Notes under the pieces: model-generated
Database searches by the model: none
What the model was told of the DNA's origin: nothing
Seen by the model: the letters and a program-made list of their open reading frames with translations, nothing else
Part shown: piece by piece, positions 23,681 to 36,084 of the stretch
Layout: each line of letters starts with the position of its first letter
How positions within the stretch are numbered: position 1 is the stretch's first letter
Made by a program: the position numbers and the translations under genes
DNA from: Inonotus obliquus
Taxonomy: Eukaryota; Basidiomycota; Agaricomycetes; Hymenochaetales; Hymenochaetaceae
Length of the DNA: 64,000 nucleotides
Direction of reading: 5' to 3'
NCBI GenBank assembly: GCA_032164295.1
Contig: JAJHTX010000010.1
Location: 1,550,001-1,614,000 of the forward strand

Positions 23681-25155
23681 TAGTTGGTCTGTGCACCATC
23701 TTTGACGATGGTCTGTGCATGCTCAATGTTGTAGATAGTCCCACATTCCCAAATAGTATAAAAGGAGTAGAGAGTCCACCTTAGCTACCTTAGCTTTGGT
23801 ATTCTCTCCATCTCCCGGTGTTAAGTCATCTGATGTGTGCTGTCCTTCTAAGGGGGCGTAGCCTATCTCAACGCTGTGCATCATAAGTGCAGTAAAACCG
23901 TGGAGACAGGGTTAATTGCCTGGCTCACCTCTATCGGTGGCAGCTTATGCTGCATCTAGTGTTTGTCGTGCGTTCCTCGTGCCTACAACTGCGCTAGATC
24001 TTGTAGCCTCTGGGCACTTGTCATCGGGTCCTCCCATGCTTACTCTTGCGTAGACCTAGTTGTGAACGACGAGACTCTGTCGCCCCCTGTTGCTAGCTTC
24101 TACCGTCTCTTACACATATCCTCTGATCGTCCTCTAGTCTAGTTTCCTAGTACGACGATGTCCCTTCGATTAACCTCGTGGGAGAAGTGCTCAAGCGCCG
24201 ACTGTGAGTACAATCCTGTTGACGAGTTGTTTTAGGTGTTGCGGTGCGCTCCTTCCTTCTTCACCCTTTGGTATCTGTCTCGCGTTCCTCGTACCTAAGA
24301 CTATGCCAGGTGTTGCTCGGGAGTTCTTGCAAGCTGCTTCGCCAACGATGACAAACGACGAATGTCTTGGCCTTCGGACCAAGCGTGCTGGCTTCCCCTT
24401 ACGTTGGAGACGTTGTTCAGCGTTAAGGTTTATTACCCAGGCCCGGCGGCAGTAATGTCGACTGTGTAAATCCGATAAGTCCTCTCTCCTTTCGCCCCCT
24501 CCTTTTCCGATCTCGACGTCATAAATGGTCTAGGGAGTTGTGCCAAGCCTTCACGGGTGAGGACTATTCCTTGGTGATATGGTGTTGGGGTCGCCCCTAT
24601 ACTGATGTCCGGCTTCTTGCTGGATGCCATCTTCAATGCAGAGCTGTTGCTGTATCACAAACAGGGTTTGACAAGGAGTACCATACTTGTTATCAGAGGG
24701 CTTGCCGATGAGGCTCTAGTATGTGTGATGATGTGCTAGGTGTACAGGCGCAGGGAGCAGAGATGTACTGCATTACAAACATCGGTGTGAGAGCATTACT
24801 GCTAGCTCTTAATGTAGTCCGCAGGGGAGTGTTGTGAAGAAGACGTACCAGTAGCGCTCTGGGATATTAAAGTGCATACACCTTCATTGATGACGTTGGT
24901 GCCAGTCTTGTGGTTAGGTGGTTTAACCATCTGATCCAATGGCTGAGGGATGTGCCTGAGAAAGGACGTCATGGTGTATTGTGAATGATGGGATGTAGTT
25001 CCTCGTCTGAGGTTGCAGAGTCGCACTGCATGATAAACGACGTCGTGACGCATGGACGTTAGCGTGTCTCTTCAATGTCCTCTTTGTAGGATAGACTGGT
25101 GGGTGGTTGTGTAGTAGACGTACCTGAGTCGCACAGGGTTATTAAACGAGGCTAC

Positions 25156-26769
25156 TGTTAGAAAAGCAATACAATTCACTATTACTAAGCCTGATTGATA
25201 ACCGAAGTAACTCTAATATGAATTGGATACAGGAAAGGTTGAACGCGGTTACACGAGCACTACAACAGCCAATAATACCAGCAACACCAAGACCAGGAGT
25301 GTTACAGTATTGTAGCATATGTAGACCAGCACATGAGATAGCAGAAAAGCTACTTTGAGAGATACTGAAGGAAATAACATACTCAGCAATCGTCAAGGGA
25401 CAATCGGACGTTATGATTAGGAGACGATTCATTGTAATGAACTATGAACCGAATACAACTGTACGGAAGGCTTATGAACGAGAAGTCAGGTTACTCTCAT
25501 ACGATAATCATTACTTCCTATTGGCAATAGGAATACGAAACGTGGCTTCAGAACAAGATAATCACCAATGCGATGTAGCAGTGCTAGACATCGATATACC
25601 ATACAGGAATGAACCTGAACATATCGCAAGAGAGTCAGCCTACAAGTGGACCGACTATCTAGTCCAAAGACTTAAGCAATTACTGACAGGAGGAAGAACA
25701 GTTGTAGAAGTAAAGGAAGGTCGACATGGAGGAATAATAAGGATCAAAGGAATCCGAGGCAGATCACTAGCAGACATAGCAGTAGCACCAGGATACATTA
25801 GAGTGCAGCAAGTAATTAATAACATCGACACACCTGGGGCAATAACATTACCAAGATGGCAAAGTGTAGGAACACAAACAGAGCCGATACAGACACCTGT
25901 ATGGCATGTGACCCAAACATTACCAAGTATGGCAGAGTTTGATCGACGGCTTCGAAGCCGATCACACGTTATGAACCTCGACCATGTAATGCACTAGGGT
26001 AGCACCAGACTAAGTGGATGGGAATAGATTACTAAGACGAGGACTGAAAGGTAATAGGAATATGACATAAGGTATTTAGAGTCATAGGAAAACAGGTATA
26101 ACCGGAACCGATATGAACAAGTCATACGGCAATGCACAGCAGCTAGCATCGAGTATGACTAGGTCTGAAAGTAGTTACATTGAAGTGAACGGACCAACAG
26201 TAGATAATTCCTATACTAGGCAGGCATGTAAAATAGTATAAATAGGAGGCCATCGTAGGGCCAACCCAGCAGTTTAATCCAAGTCCAGAGACTCAGAGTA
26301 AACCTCACAGAAAGTCTCCAGTTGATCGATAAACAACCTCCGCACTAAGAACCCAATAAGTACTTGAGAGCGACACTCCTTAAGCTAATCAACAGTGTGA
26401 GTTGAAGCTTAGGTAAAATACGGATAGCAGCTAGACTGTCTCTCCCTATCATCAGCCTGAGTGCTAATTGATCAAAGTGTGGCAAGCATTGATCTCTCAT
26501 ACCTCTCTTATCGTGTCCAACAAGTGTTAGTACAGACAGTTAAGGTTATCACTTAGTTATCAGTATAACTAACATTACGATAATAGTATTAGACCGCAGG
26601 CTACAGAAGTTGGTTGATAGTTGTTTTAGACGGAGCTTAACACATCCCCTAAGGTAGCTATTGATTCCACAGCTATAGTAGCATAGTGGATTTGGATTAA
26701 CCCCTCTTTCAAGGCAACAACCAGATCTAGATGCCGATCCTACCAGATCAGCGCTTCCCCGAATTAACA
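25156..26769 (+). mobile_element. Solo LTR, family Z (1.6 kb), nested in LTR Y
   Basis: Begins TGTTAGAAAAGC and ends CGAATTAACA (TG...CA) with a perfect 5-bp target duplication GCTAC at 25151-25155 and 26770-26774. Family Y sequence continues on both sides as in copy 2. A TATA box (TATAAATAGG, about 26237) lies towards the right end, as in an LTR promoter. The part upstream of it holds a 194-residue open frame. Confidence 0.85.
25413..25997 (+). CDS. ORF within LTR Z (194 aa), function unknown
   Basis: Starts MIRRRFIVMNYEPNTTVRKA and is uninterrupted for 194 codons, ending RSHVMNLDHVMH. No domain is recognised; the middle alternates strands and helices (VAVLDIDIPYRNEPEHIARE, then GRTVVEVKEGRHGGIIRIKG). 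It sits upstream of the LTR's TATA box, so in the U3-like part. An ORF of similar size and position occurs in the unrelated LTR X. Whether it is expressed is unknown. Confidence 0.45.
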   Translation: MIRRRFIVMNYEPNTTVRKAYEREVRLLSYDNHYFLLAIGIRNVASEQDNHQCDVAVLDIDIPYRNEPEHIARESAYKWTDYLVQRLKQLLTGGRTVVEVKEGRHGGIIRIKGIRGRSLADIAVAPGYIRVQQVINNIDTPGAITLPRWQSVGTQTEPIQTPVWHVTQTLPSMAEFDRRLRSRSHVMNLDHVMH

Positions 26770-27558
26770 GCTACCAAGGATGTGCCTTACCTTGCGCGTC
26801 GTCTTCCTTCGACGGTGTATCCTCTTGGTTTAGGGATTAACTCTCTAGGCCTTGTACTGTGGGATATACATGCTAAGGGTGTGGGAACCCCTGGGCCATT
26901 GTCATCATTCCTCTGATGTATCACGTGGATACCGTCCCTTCCTAAACTCCGACGCCCTTTAGGTTAGTAGTAGTGGTTCAACTGCTGCTCATCCTCCTCT
27001 CTCGTCTATTCGACGACCGTACCAATCCTTCGTTCTCCTCTATTCTCCTCGACGTCATTCCTCTTCCGTCGTCCTTGAGAACCTCCTCCAAACCCCTGGA
27101 TGAGGTTATATGGTTAGTTATTATGTGACCTCGTCCGTCCTCCCCACGTGACATGACTCGGCCCCCTGTGCCGAGGTACATTAAGACTATTCCAGTTTAC
27201 GTCTTAACAGGCAGCCAATATAGTACAGACGAGCATCGACAGGGAAACGACAAAGGCTATTGAGAAGAAGATACAGGAGAAGATACAGGAGACACTGTTT
27301 GCAGTTGCTCTTCTTGAACGTCGAATGATCATCACTGATGTTCTTGTCAATGATGGGTATCTGCATTATCATGGTAACAAGGCAGCACATATAGATATCA
27401 AGCTTCCTTTGCGTCTCGAGGAGGATACAGAGAAGTTATGGGTTGATGCCATAACCAAGACAAGTCTTCTAGATATCCCGCAAGCTTTGGCGGTAACACA
27501 AGGGATGAGAGAGATATTTGGTGCTATGAAGGACCCTGCCAGTTTCTTCTCGTCTTGA

Positions 27559-27969
27559 ACCTTGAAAGAAAGTATGTCATAATCTTGCATTCATCGATAC
27601 CTCCTGATTAATGCATATCTTTTTCCCCCCTTTCTAAAGCACATCTAGTTACCTTTTTCTAGAGAGCCATATCATACCGTAAAGTACAGAAATGGACCGT
27701 ACATATATGGACACGCTCTGTAATTGTATGGAGGAATAGCTATATGTTTACGGATCTGTATTGCATGCCCTGTTCTCTGTACCCAGTTGTTCAGATAAAT
27801 CCCAGTCATATGGGGTGATCAGCTGAGCTCGTGGCACAGTACAGCACTCCGGCCGTGTGTGAGATGCTTCTGTCTGCTCACGGGCATATCTGAGAGGCTG
27901 AATCTATGGGCAACAATCTTCAAAATGTGAGTAAGTAGCTTGTCGATTGGAGAAAATGCATTAATCTCA
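27559..27969. other. Intergenic, 3' flank of gene A
   Basis: AT-rich non-coding sequence after the gene A stop codon, with no feature I can name. Confidence 0.35.
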
Positions 27970-29735
27970 TGCTGAATGTGTGAGGACGCGGCCGGTATCA
28001 GAAATATCGGACGAGGGGGGTACGATTTAGATGCGTTGGGAGGGCCGGTACATGGCGGTACTAAGTCGTACAGTCACAGACAAGTCGTCAAGAGAGAATA
28101 GTAGGGCCTGGCTGGATTGATGAGTACAGGAGACTATAGGTGACCGCTCAAGAGGAGAGGTATCAGGAGACGATCAATACCGAGACGAATCTGTCGATAC
28201 CGAGTCGTCTGGTGTCCGGTATCACGGTAGAGAGAACGAAGCAGTAGAGAAGGTGAGCTGAGGAGGTGTTTCTGATGGGACTGGTCGTGAGACAAGAGAC
28301 GAGGGCGACGAAGACGAGAACGATGACTACCGGTATCGATACCGGTGACTACGAGACGAGACGAACGAACGGGGACTTGAACGAGATGAGCAAAACCCGG
28401 ACCTTCGCTCTGGAAGTTCCTCTCAGATTAGCTGGTCTGCTACAGTAGAACATGCAGGCTATAAATACCATAATACCGTAGCCATTCAAGATACCAAATG
28501 GGGGGTTTTTACAAGTCGAATCGTACCGTAATCCGGTACAAGAAATGGAACATAAAGTCGAATTGAATGTAAAATTACAATCAGGGGAAACATAAGATGA
28601 TGAATGAATAAGAAGTTTTATCAGGGGGTAGCTAAGAATAGGGTGGGACGAGACAAGAACCCAATGAAAACTCACGACGAGTGATACCGAGGTAGGGCGG
28701 CGATACCGACGTCGACCAGCGCTAAATTAAGGACGTGTCTCAAGCTACCGCATGGGCGCTCCTAGCGATGTCCCTGTCATAGGAGAAGCACGTCATCCTG
28801 ATTTACCTTTGTTCCGGTATCATGATCCGTGCGGCGTCAGTCTGGGCGTCTACCGATCGATCAGACGGCGTGCTCCGATGTTGACGTGTCGGTACAACCC
28901 AACCTTGGCAATGGGGTACTCTACCGTTCGGTACCAATCAGTACCCTGGGATCGTCCCTGAGCATCGCTCTAGCCCCTCGATATCGACCGGTACGCATCG
29001 CCTGACTCGACTGGGCATTGCTTGGCTTCCCCTCCGAGTCGGATCGATGGCCTTCTCCGAGATCGAAGCAGCGTATGGCGGACTCAATTCATTTCCCAAC
29101 CTTCCTCTCGACGTAGATCTCCGAGGGCATGGTCTCGTCCTAGCACACGTTACGAACTCCGGTACCGGAGCGGACCATCGGTATCAACACCGGTATCGTC
29201 GGTATCGGTGCTTGGCGGTTCGGAAGGGCATACCGTCAGACTTGGAGCTTCGATCATGATCCAACTCTTCGCAGCAACGTATGACAGACCGATTGCAGCT
29301 TTGTGAGCCTTTTCCTCTGGTATGGGCTGTCGCGTAGTATCGACTAGACGTGGACTATTAATCGTCGGTATCAGGATGGGTGGACGGTACGGTATCGGTA
29401 TCATCGGTATCGAAGTCTGGTGGTTCGGTACTGTGATGGAAGACGGGCGTAGGGATTGGTGATTCGGTATTGGCGCAGAAGAGGACCAGTTCTCAATCGT
29501 TCTTAGCCTTGTCGAATCGCAGAAGCCTCGTACTTTGTTGGAACCGCAGGCGTAGATAGGATGGCAGAAGTACCGTGGTCCGAAGAGAAGTAAGAAGCGG
29601 TAGAATCGCAGAAGTATTGTTAATTGGAAGAAGCGGTAGAATCGCAGAATTAAGCCCATATCGATCGTAGCCTCCGGTATTACTCTTTAACGCTTCTGTC
29701 TTTCCCTACTAGGCCATGTGTAATCAGATCCCCAT
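27970..29735 (-). mobile_element. LTR-like repeat V, rich in GGTAYCG motifs (boundaries tentative)
   Basis: The stretch is dense in GGTACC/GGTATC/GATACCG words, like the W repeats further right. On the minus strand it has the same local order as W: GCTACGGTA, a TATTTATA box (about 28457), then ACTGTAGCAG and CTAATCTGAGAGGAAC. The hexamer ATCTCA at 27964-27969 and 29736-29741 may be the target duplication, but this is weak. Internal tandem copies of AGAAGCGGTAGAATCGCAGAA occur at about 29590-29650. No intact coding region. Confidence 0.4.
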
Positions 29736-29774
29736 ATCTCAGCCTTTGACTTGGAGAATTCAGTGAAGTTGATT

Positions 29775-30572
29775 CAGCCCTTCAGTAAAGATTCCGCTGA
29801 CAAGGTCTCAGAATCTGACACTTTTATCGTTTGAAGCCATCACGATCCGTTTTCCATCTGGTGAGAATCTGACGGAGAAAACTGCATCGTAATGACCATT
29901 GAATACCTTCAAATGCATCGGCGGCCTTTTTATACCCTTCTGTTCAACAGCCACAAGAGCAGCACAACGCTCGAGACAATGCCGTGCAACTTGTGAATCA
30001 TCCTTTGTGAGGGGTATCATGGAGGCATAGATGTGTGGGATACATTGTGAAATAGCTGGGGCAAATATACTCACAAGATCGATGGCATCCCGTAGGAATG
30101 CAGAAACTTCCGCGCTGCAGGGCTAGTTCATGGTACGAATTGTGAGAATGGCAGATAATGAATGCACTTCGGCCCACTCGGCAGCACCTGACAATGCATG
30201 GCTAGCAACCCGGTAGGCGGCATTGATGAGGCTTAGCACCTCTAACCAGAATAGGAGATGTTGGTATGCGAAGTCCGAAACCTTCTCGATCATAACACGA
30301 GACTCTGGAACTTTGAGGAGATGTTGCACCCAGTATAGGCATGAGTATTCCAAGTGAGATGAGATGTGTTCCTTGATACGATTGCAAAGCCCTGACACGT
30401 CGTCATTATGTACGAAGGATGGCTCCAGATCGCATATATTGAAACGCAGGAGTTCCGCCATGATCAAAAAGCAGCGCTCGGACATGTAATATTTCCCTCC
30501 AGGAATAATCCATAAGCCACGGGTCTCCGGTCCGCTCTGAGGACAAAAGGTAGTCTGAGAAGGATGTATGGT
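29775..30572 (-). pseudogene. psiNLR4 part 3: NACHT end and first WD repeat
   Basis: The minus strand encodes the end of the NACHT exon (RCFLIMAELLRFNICDLEPS, VQHLLKVPESRVMIEKVSDF, LLFWLEVLSLINAAYRVASH). An intron at the conserved place follows, then the WD-exon start ([20 protein letters not shown]... and [19 protein letters not shown]). The WD part ends after one repeat: the Trp codon after KSVRF is TGA, and homology stops near 29775. Its 5' neighbour piece is displaced to 33142 by the hAT-like insertion. Closest to NLR2/NLR3. Confidence 0.88.
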
Positions 30573-31031
30573 CATAGGGTTGCCGAAGTCCGGTCCTTGT
30601 CCGGTCCAGTCACTTTTGCCTGGACCTCGAACCGGACCAGTCCACTTTCTAGCTCTTTGTATGGACCAGGACTGGATGACTGGCTGACCACACTTGGACC
30701 GGACATTTGGTTCGGTCCAGATGTATTATTGATAATTCCAACATTCTGGTGAATATTTGGTTTACCATACACACTATCGAAGTTTTAGCAACCTCACTAA
30801 CCAAGTGCGTTCGATTTCGTGAGTCACAACGGCTGTTGCACATGGAACTTGTCCAAGGCTGTCGATGTAGATATGCAGGGTGAAATTTTAGGAAACCATG
30901 AACAGCATAGTTGCCCAAGTTTCGTCACTTGCAAACAAAGTTAAATCGGTCACATCGATCGAAGTTGTTACTGCAGGTAAACTCGGTGGACAAGCAGTTG
31001 TTCCTGACGTGAAAGGGGTGTGGAAGGTTAG

Positions 31032-32082
<1,051 letters not shown>

Positions 32083-32418
32083 GGAGGGTGTGGAAGTGAG
32101 GTTGGTGTTGGGCTTGCTTCTGTGACTAAGTTCTCACTGGCAACTGAATAACTATGTATTGAGATCGGAGTCTAGAGAATGAAGTCGTTCTATTGCTGAC
32201 CTGTATTTTAGTGTGCTACTATATTGGCGTCTCACCTCACAGTACACATTTAAAGGGGCAGCTTACAGAAATAATATAGTACTAAATAGCATTAGAGCAA
32301 ACATTTCTCATGACCTTATTGCCTACCTGCCAAATCAGTCCAGTCCAGGTCCGGACTGGTCCACCCCGGTCCGGAAAAACAGAAGGGAGCCAGACCAAGG
32401 ACCAAACCAACCTGGACC

Positions 32419-33038
32419 AGGACCCCCGTTAATACCGATTAAGGCCTGCACACAGAATGGGGGGTTTTATCCAGATTTTGTCTGGCGCTTTGCACCCGTT
32501 TTATCTGGATTTGCGGAGGCTTCATGGGTCAGGGGGTAGTTTTTGTCCGGATTTTTGTGGAGGCCTCCAAAAGAGGCAATTTTTATCTAAATTTATGTCA
32601 GTTGGAGGTAGTAGGAAGACAACATTACCATGTACAATGCAGAACATAGTGAAAAATAAAAAACCTATTGTTTATCATTGCCTTTGGACTTGAAATCCTC
32701 CATGATTTGAGGGAAAAAGTGAGAAACTGACCAAATTTCCATCTAAACACTGAAAGAAGCAACAGAAATGAATTTCCTTTGTATGTAATATTTTCCTGTT
32801 CAGGAAGAACATAGAGGAACAGGTAGGAAGTTATGACCAAATTGGGAGACAAGCGTCGATCTTATCCGGATTGGCAGAGGCATCCTCTCATCCATGCCCT
32901 CTTTTATCCAGAAAATCGTGGGGGCCTTTTCAGAAAAATGACCCCAACTTATCCAGATTAGCAGAGGCATTGGGTCAAATTTTCGGACAAAATTATCCAG
33001 ATTTGGCGCAGGCATTTGTTAGTATTAACGGGGGTCCT
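32419..33038. mobile_element. 620-bp MITE nested in the hAT-like element
   Basis: A perfect 17-bp terminal inverted repeat (AGGACCCCCGTTAATAC) is extended by a second matching block (GCCTGC). The flanking 8-bp duplication CCTGGACC (32411-32418 and 33039-33046) is perfect. Internal subterminal repeats of the form TTATCCAGATT...GCAGAGGCAT occur near the right end and TATCTGGATTTGCGGAGGC near the left. Non-coding; hAT-type by duplication length. Confidence 0.85.
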
Positions 33039-33141
33039 CCTGGACCTTAGCTGAACCGGACCTGAATTGGACTGGACTGTTGGTTCGGTCCATGTCCGGA
33101 CTGTGGTCCACACGGTCCAGGACCAGACTTCGGCAACCCTA

Positions 33142-33305
33142 TGTATGGAAGAGGCTGACCGTACCTCCCTCTGTGAAAGCAATCAAACTACGAAGGTTTG
33201 ACAGGATGAGTTGTGATGTTTCATGCAGTTTCCAACTGAGAAAGTCATCAATTGCTTTTATTGAGAGTGAAACCTTGCTGAAGAGAACCAGAGCTAGGAT
33301 CCTCT
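33142..33305 (-). pseudogene. psiNLR4 part 2: NACHT segment
   Basis: Reads RILALVLFSKVSLSIKAIDD, FLSWKLHETSQLILSNLRSL and EGGTVSLFHT on the minus strand, matching NLR2 residues at LALVLLSKAPLSIRAIDGIL onwards. It is bounded left by the hAT-like element and right by the TA of the 20-kb element. The coding frame continues at 53583. Confidence 0.88.
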
Positions 33306-33338
33306 TACAGGGAAATGCAGAATACAGGGAATTCCATA

Positions 33339-34389
33339 AGAATTTGGACACATGATTTTTTCCATTTTCGGCCCCTTCAGTACCTCAGAACATAAAATAA
33401 ATCGTACCTCACTCAATTCTTGATCGTTGTGCGTCATCTAAGCTGCTAAATTCATGCCTCAATCGTGCCGTCCAAACTGTAACAAACCCGAGCAAAATAG
33501 GGCAAGAATTGACCCCGAAATGGCGCAGAATGTCGTTTTTTCATGTATTCCTCATGTACATTTTTTCCTGCACTCAATTCTGGGTCTGCAGCACCCACAA
33601 GTGTCTCAGAATGCTCAGATGGAATAACTGTGAATTTAGGGACTGCATTTGAGATGTATATTGAGCTGTAAGTGCCAGTCTGAGGCATGCCTGAAAAGCA
33701 GAAATGCCCCCTCATCCCCCAAGCTCCCCATGCCCTGGAAAAAGTATCTGAAGCCAAATTCATGCATGGAAACTTGTTTAGAGTATATTCAAATGTATCT
33801 AAGCCTTTCTCAGAGAAAATGGATATGTTGGAAAGCTGGGGAAAGGCAGGGAAGCATGGTGTATATGCCCTGTCTCCCCCACCTCAAACAATGCACCAAT
33901 CCTCATAGAAGACATGAGAAGTGCTCAAATAACTTTCAATAGGCCTGGAATAAATTTACATGTATGAAATTGGCCTTAGATATTTCTTCTTGGGGCATGG
34001 GGAGCTTGGGGGATGAGGGGGCATTTCTGCTTTTCAGGCATGCCTCAGACTGGCACTTACAGCTCAATATACATCTCAAATGCAGTCCCTAAATTCACAG
34101 TTATTCCATCTGAGCATTCTGAGACACTTGTGGGTGCTGCAGACCCAGAATTGAGTGCAGGAAAAAATGTACATGAGGAATACATGAAAAAACGACATTC
34201 TGCGCCATTTCGGGGTCAATTCTTGCCCTATTTTGCTCGGGTTTATTACAGTTCGGACCGCAAGATCGGGGCATGAATTTAGCAACTTAGATGACGTGAA
34301 ACGGTCAAGAATTGAGTGAGGTATGATTTATTTTGTGTTCTGAGGTACTGAAGGGGCCGAAAATGGAAAAAATCACGTATCCAAATTCT
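33339..34389. mobile_element. Foldback element A (1.05 kb, about 430-bp TIRs), TA target
   Basis: Inverted arms 33339-33770 and 33960-34389 start AGAATTTGGA(C/T)AC and contain CCATTTTCGGCCCCTTCAGT. Both arms encode the same chance frame (KNVHEEYMKKRHSAPFRGQF), which reflects the palindrome, not a gene. TA lies at 33337-33338 and 34390-34391. The empty site, GGAATTCCATACAGTCTTT, is seen intact in the opposite arm of the big element at about 53545-53565, which proves the insertion. Confidence 0.88.
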
Positions 34390-34407
34390 TACAGTCTTTT
34401 TCATAAG

Positions 34408-35431
34408 TGGTGGGGCGCAATCCCCTATTGCCACACGAGCCAATTTTTTTCAGTCGGAGTTTCAAATCTTACCATATAAGGCTGTAATGGGCCATCTGCA
34501 TTTACCGCCTTTCTGTCTTCATGTCTACATCCCCTGGCCAGCGATTTCTAGCCTGTTCTTTGACATAGACTCATGTATACAGTACATATTCTCCACTTTG
34601 TCACATAAATATGAGATATTCAACTTATTTATTGAATTTGACGTGCATATATGCTGGATGCACAAAACCATGCTTGCATGGCCAACTACTGTGCCAAATA
34701 AGACAGACAAAGAAAAACTTTTTCAACTCATATCAGTGTTCTTCATTTTAATGATGTCATAAACATCACCTGTAAGCATCGAGATTGTGCAAGTCTGGTC
34801 AGAACTTTTGCTAATTGTATGGACAATTACAGGCTCTCCAAGTCAATGAACAGCATATGGGTCCAGTGCATGATTTGATATCTGCCTATTTCAATATCAA
34901 AGCTCCAGGCATGAGTTTAAAACCCTTCTTAGTGATGCTGGCATTTTTTCCTTCAAATCCTGGTCAGTCTAAGTGATTCGAAGTGGTGTTCCGTAGTGTC
35001 ACGTGACCCATTTCTTCCTAATTGAGGCAATTTACATGGAGCAAACTGCGGTAGTACAAGTTGTTTTATTCATCAACCACTTGCAAAATCATACAACTCA
35101 ATGCATTATAAGTATCCTTTCATTCAAGTCTTCAATTCATACAAAAAACATTTTATAAAAAATTTCCAGCTCTTGAGATATTGGGCTGAAATACTCTATA
35201 TCTCAGGTAATACTTGAAAATTTGTGAAACAATTTTGTATGAATTTTGCTTTTGATATAATAAAGTGATAATATGCATAAAAACTTATTTTTTTTGCATT
35301 GTGGAAGGAGGTTATTGAAGTCGAATGTGTCTCTTGAAAACCGGTAAACACTTAATGCTGCGTCGATCGCTGGCACAATGCGGCAGGCCCGTGGGAATGC
35401 ACGCGGGAGACTTAGGGATTGCCACCCACCA
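34408..35431. mobile_element. TIR element B (1.02 kb)
   Basis: Ends TGGTGGGGCGCAATCCCC and, inverted, TGGTGGGTGGCAATCCC. Flanked by TCATAAG (34401-34407 and 35432-35438), 7 bp perfect or 8 bp with one mismatch. The other arm of the 20-kb element has the uninterrupted sequence (TTTTTCATAAGTCCTGCG near 53530), confirming the boundaries. No transposase; interior AT-rich and non-coding. Confidence 0.82.
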
Positions 35432-36084
35432 TCATAAGTCCTGCGACATGTGCATTTCATGTGATATGAGTCGCGTCTGAGCCAAAACATCAAAAATAGG
35501 AATGAATCAACATTTTCACTGTGGATACGGCACAATAACCATTGATAAAGCACTCTAAAATTGGCTATGGTCACAAGGGATATAAATATGTGAAAATTGA
35601 AGTGATGCATAAAGAGTGCAAGAGGCAAGAGGCCAGACAACTGCCACTAGTCTGTTCCCTCTCACATTTTCACTGAGGTTCAAAATTTATTGCTCCTTTA
35701 CATCTGCTCCTAAATTTTTTTTCTCTACTTGTAAATTAAGTACAATACTATAGCAGTATTCCCTGTGAGTTTGAAGCAGATCCGTGCAGTATTGGTCATG
35801 CACCAGAGAGGTTTACATTCTGCTTCACGCTGTTCCACCCTCCTCATCTCGTAACTTTCCCTGCAGTGCGGACAGACAGGCTGCTAAAATTATGATCCTT
35901 TCTGCATGACTATCAGATGCTCTATAGCCATCACCAGCATGAGTTTCCCATCCATCCATTCTATGCTTCAACCACTATGCTCAGACCTCTCTATATATAC
36001 CACTAATGCCCGGGTGCACGTGAACAGTGCTCACAGTTAGCATACTCCTTCTTACTTTTCTTACTCCTTTCACATCATTCTGCA

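Larger units (their letters stand above)
23533..27209 (+). mobile_element. Solo LTR, family Y (copy 1), with LTR Z nested inside
   Basis: The sequence runs from TGTTACGATG to GTCTTAACA and is similar over its length to the copy at 44304-46396 (shared blocks include TATAAAAGGAG near 23760, CGGTGTTAAGTCA, GTGTGCTGTCCTTCTAAGGG and TTTAACCATCTGATCC). Net length about 2.06 kb once Z is removed. The flanks are GGTGG and GGCAG, an imperfect duplication, but the interrupted gene A frame rejoins exactly there. No internal coding domain, so I take it as a solo LTR or a similar terminal-repeat remnant. Confidence 0.7.
22309..27558 (+). pseudogene. Gene A: coiled-coil protein of unknown function, split by nested solo LTRs
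   Basis: Exon 1 starts ATG at 22309 (MSELDSDS), a GT-AG intron ends at about 22413, and exon 2 (QRVYEVDDIAFQEAEKKAEI... to about 22699) is strongly helical with heptad-like spacing. Another intron ends near 22764. Later blocks read FHYFDMFLRFFLDPS and QPWEEGYFKAWNNLGTLPQD. A frame slip near 23360 leads into TCSVFPHEGTGMNPH...HLLRKDWADRV. The frame breaks off at 23532 at a solo LTR and resumes after 27209 with AANIVQTSIDRETTKAIEKK, ending SFFSS* at 27558. Removing the LTR joins GTGG to CAGCC in frame. No domain known to me, and the product is certainly not made as written. Confidence 0.6.

Noticed and set aside
33452..34276. Two copies of the same 90-100 residue ORF (HSAPFRGQFLPYF)
   Set aside because: They are the two arms of foldback element A read in opposite directions, not genes.
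35203..35640. Minus-strand ORF of 145 aa (MSGLLPLALFMHHFNF)
   Set aside because: It spans the border of element B and the arm, and the other arm carries only part of it with no selection visible. Treated as arm UTR.
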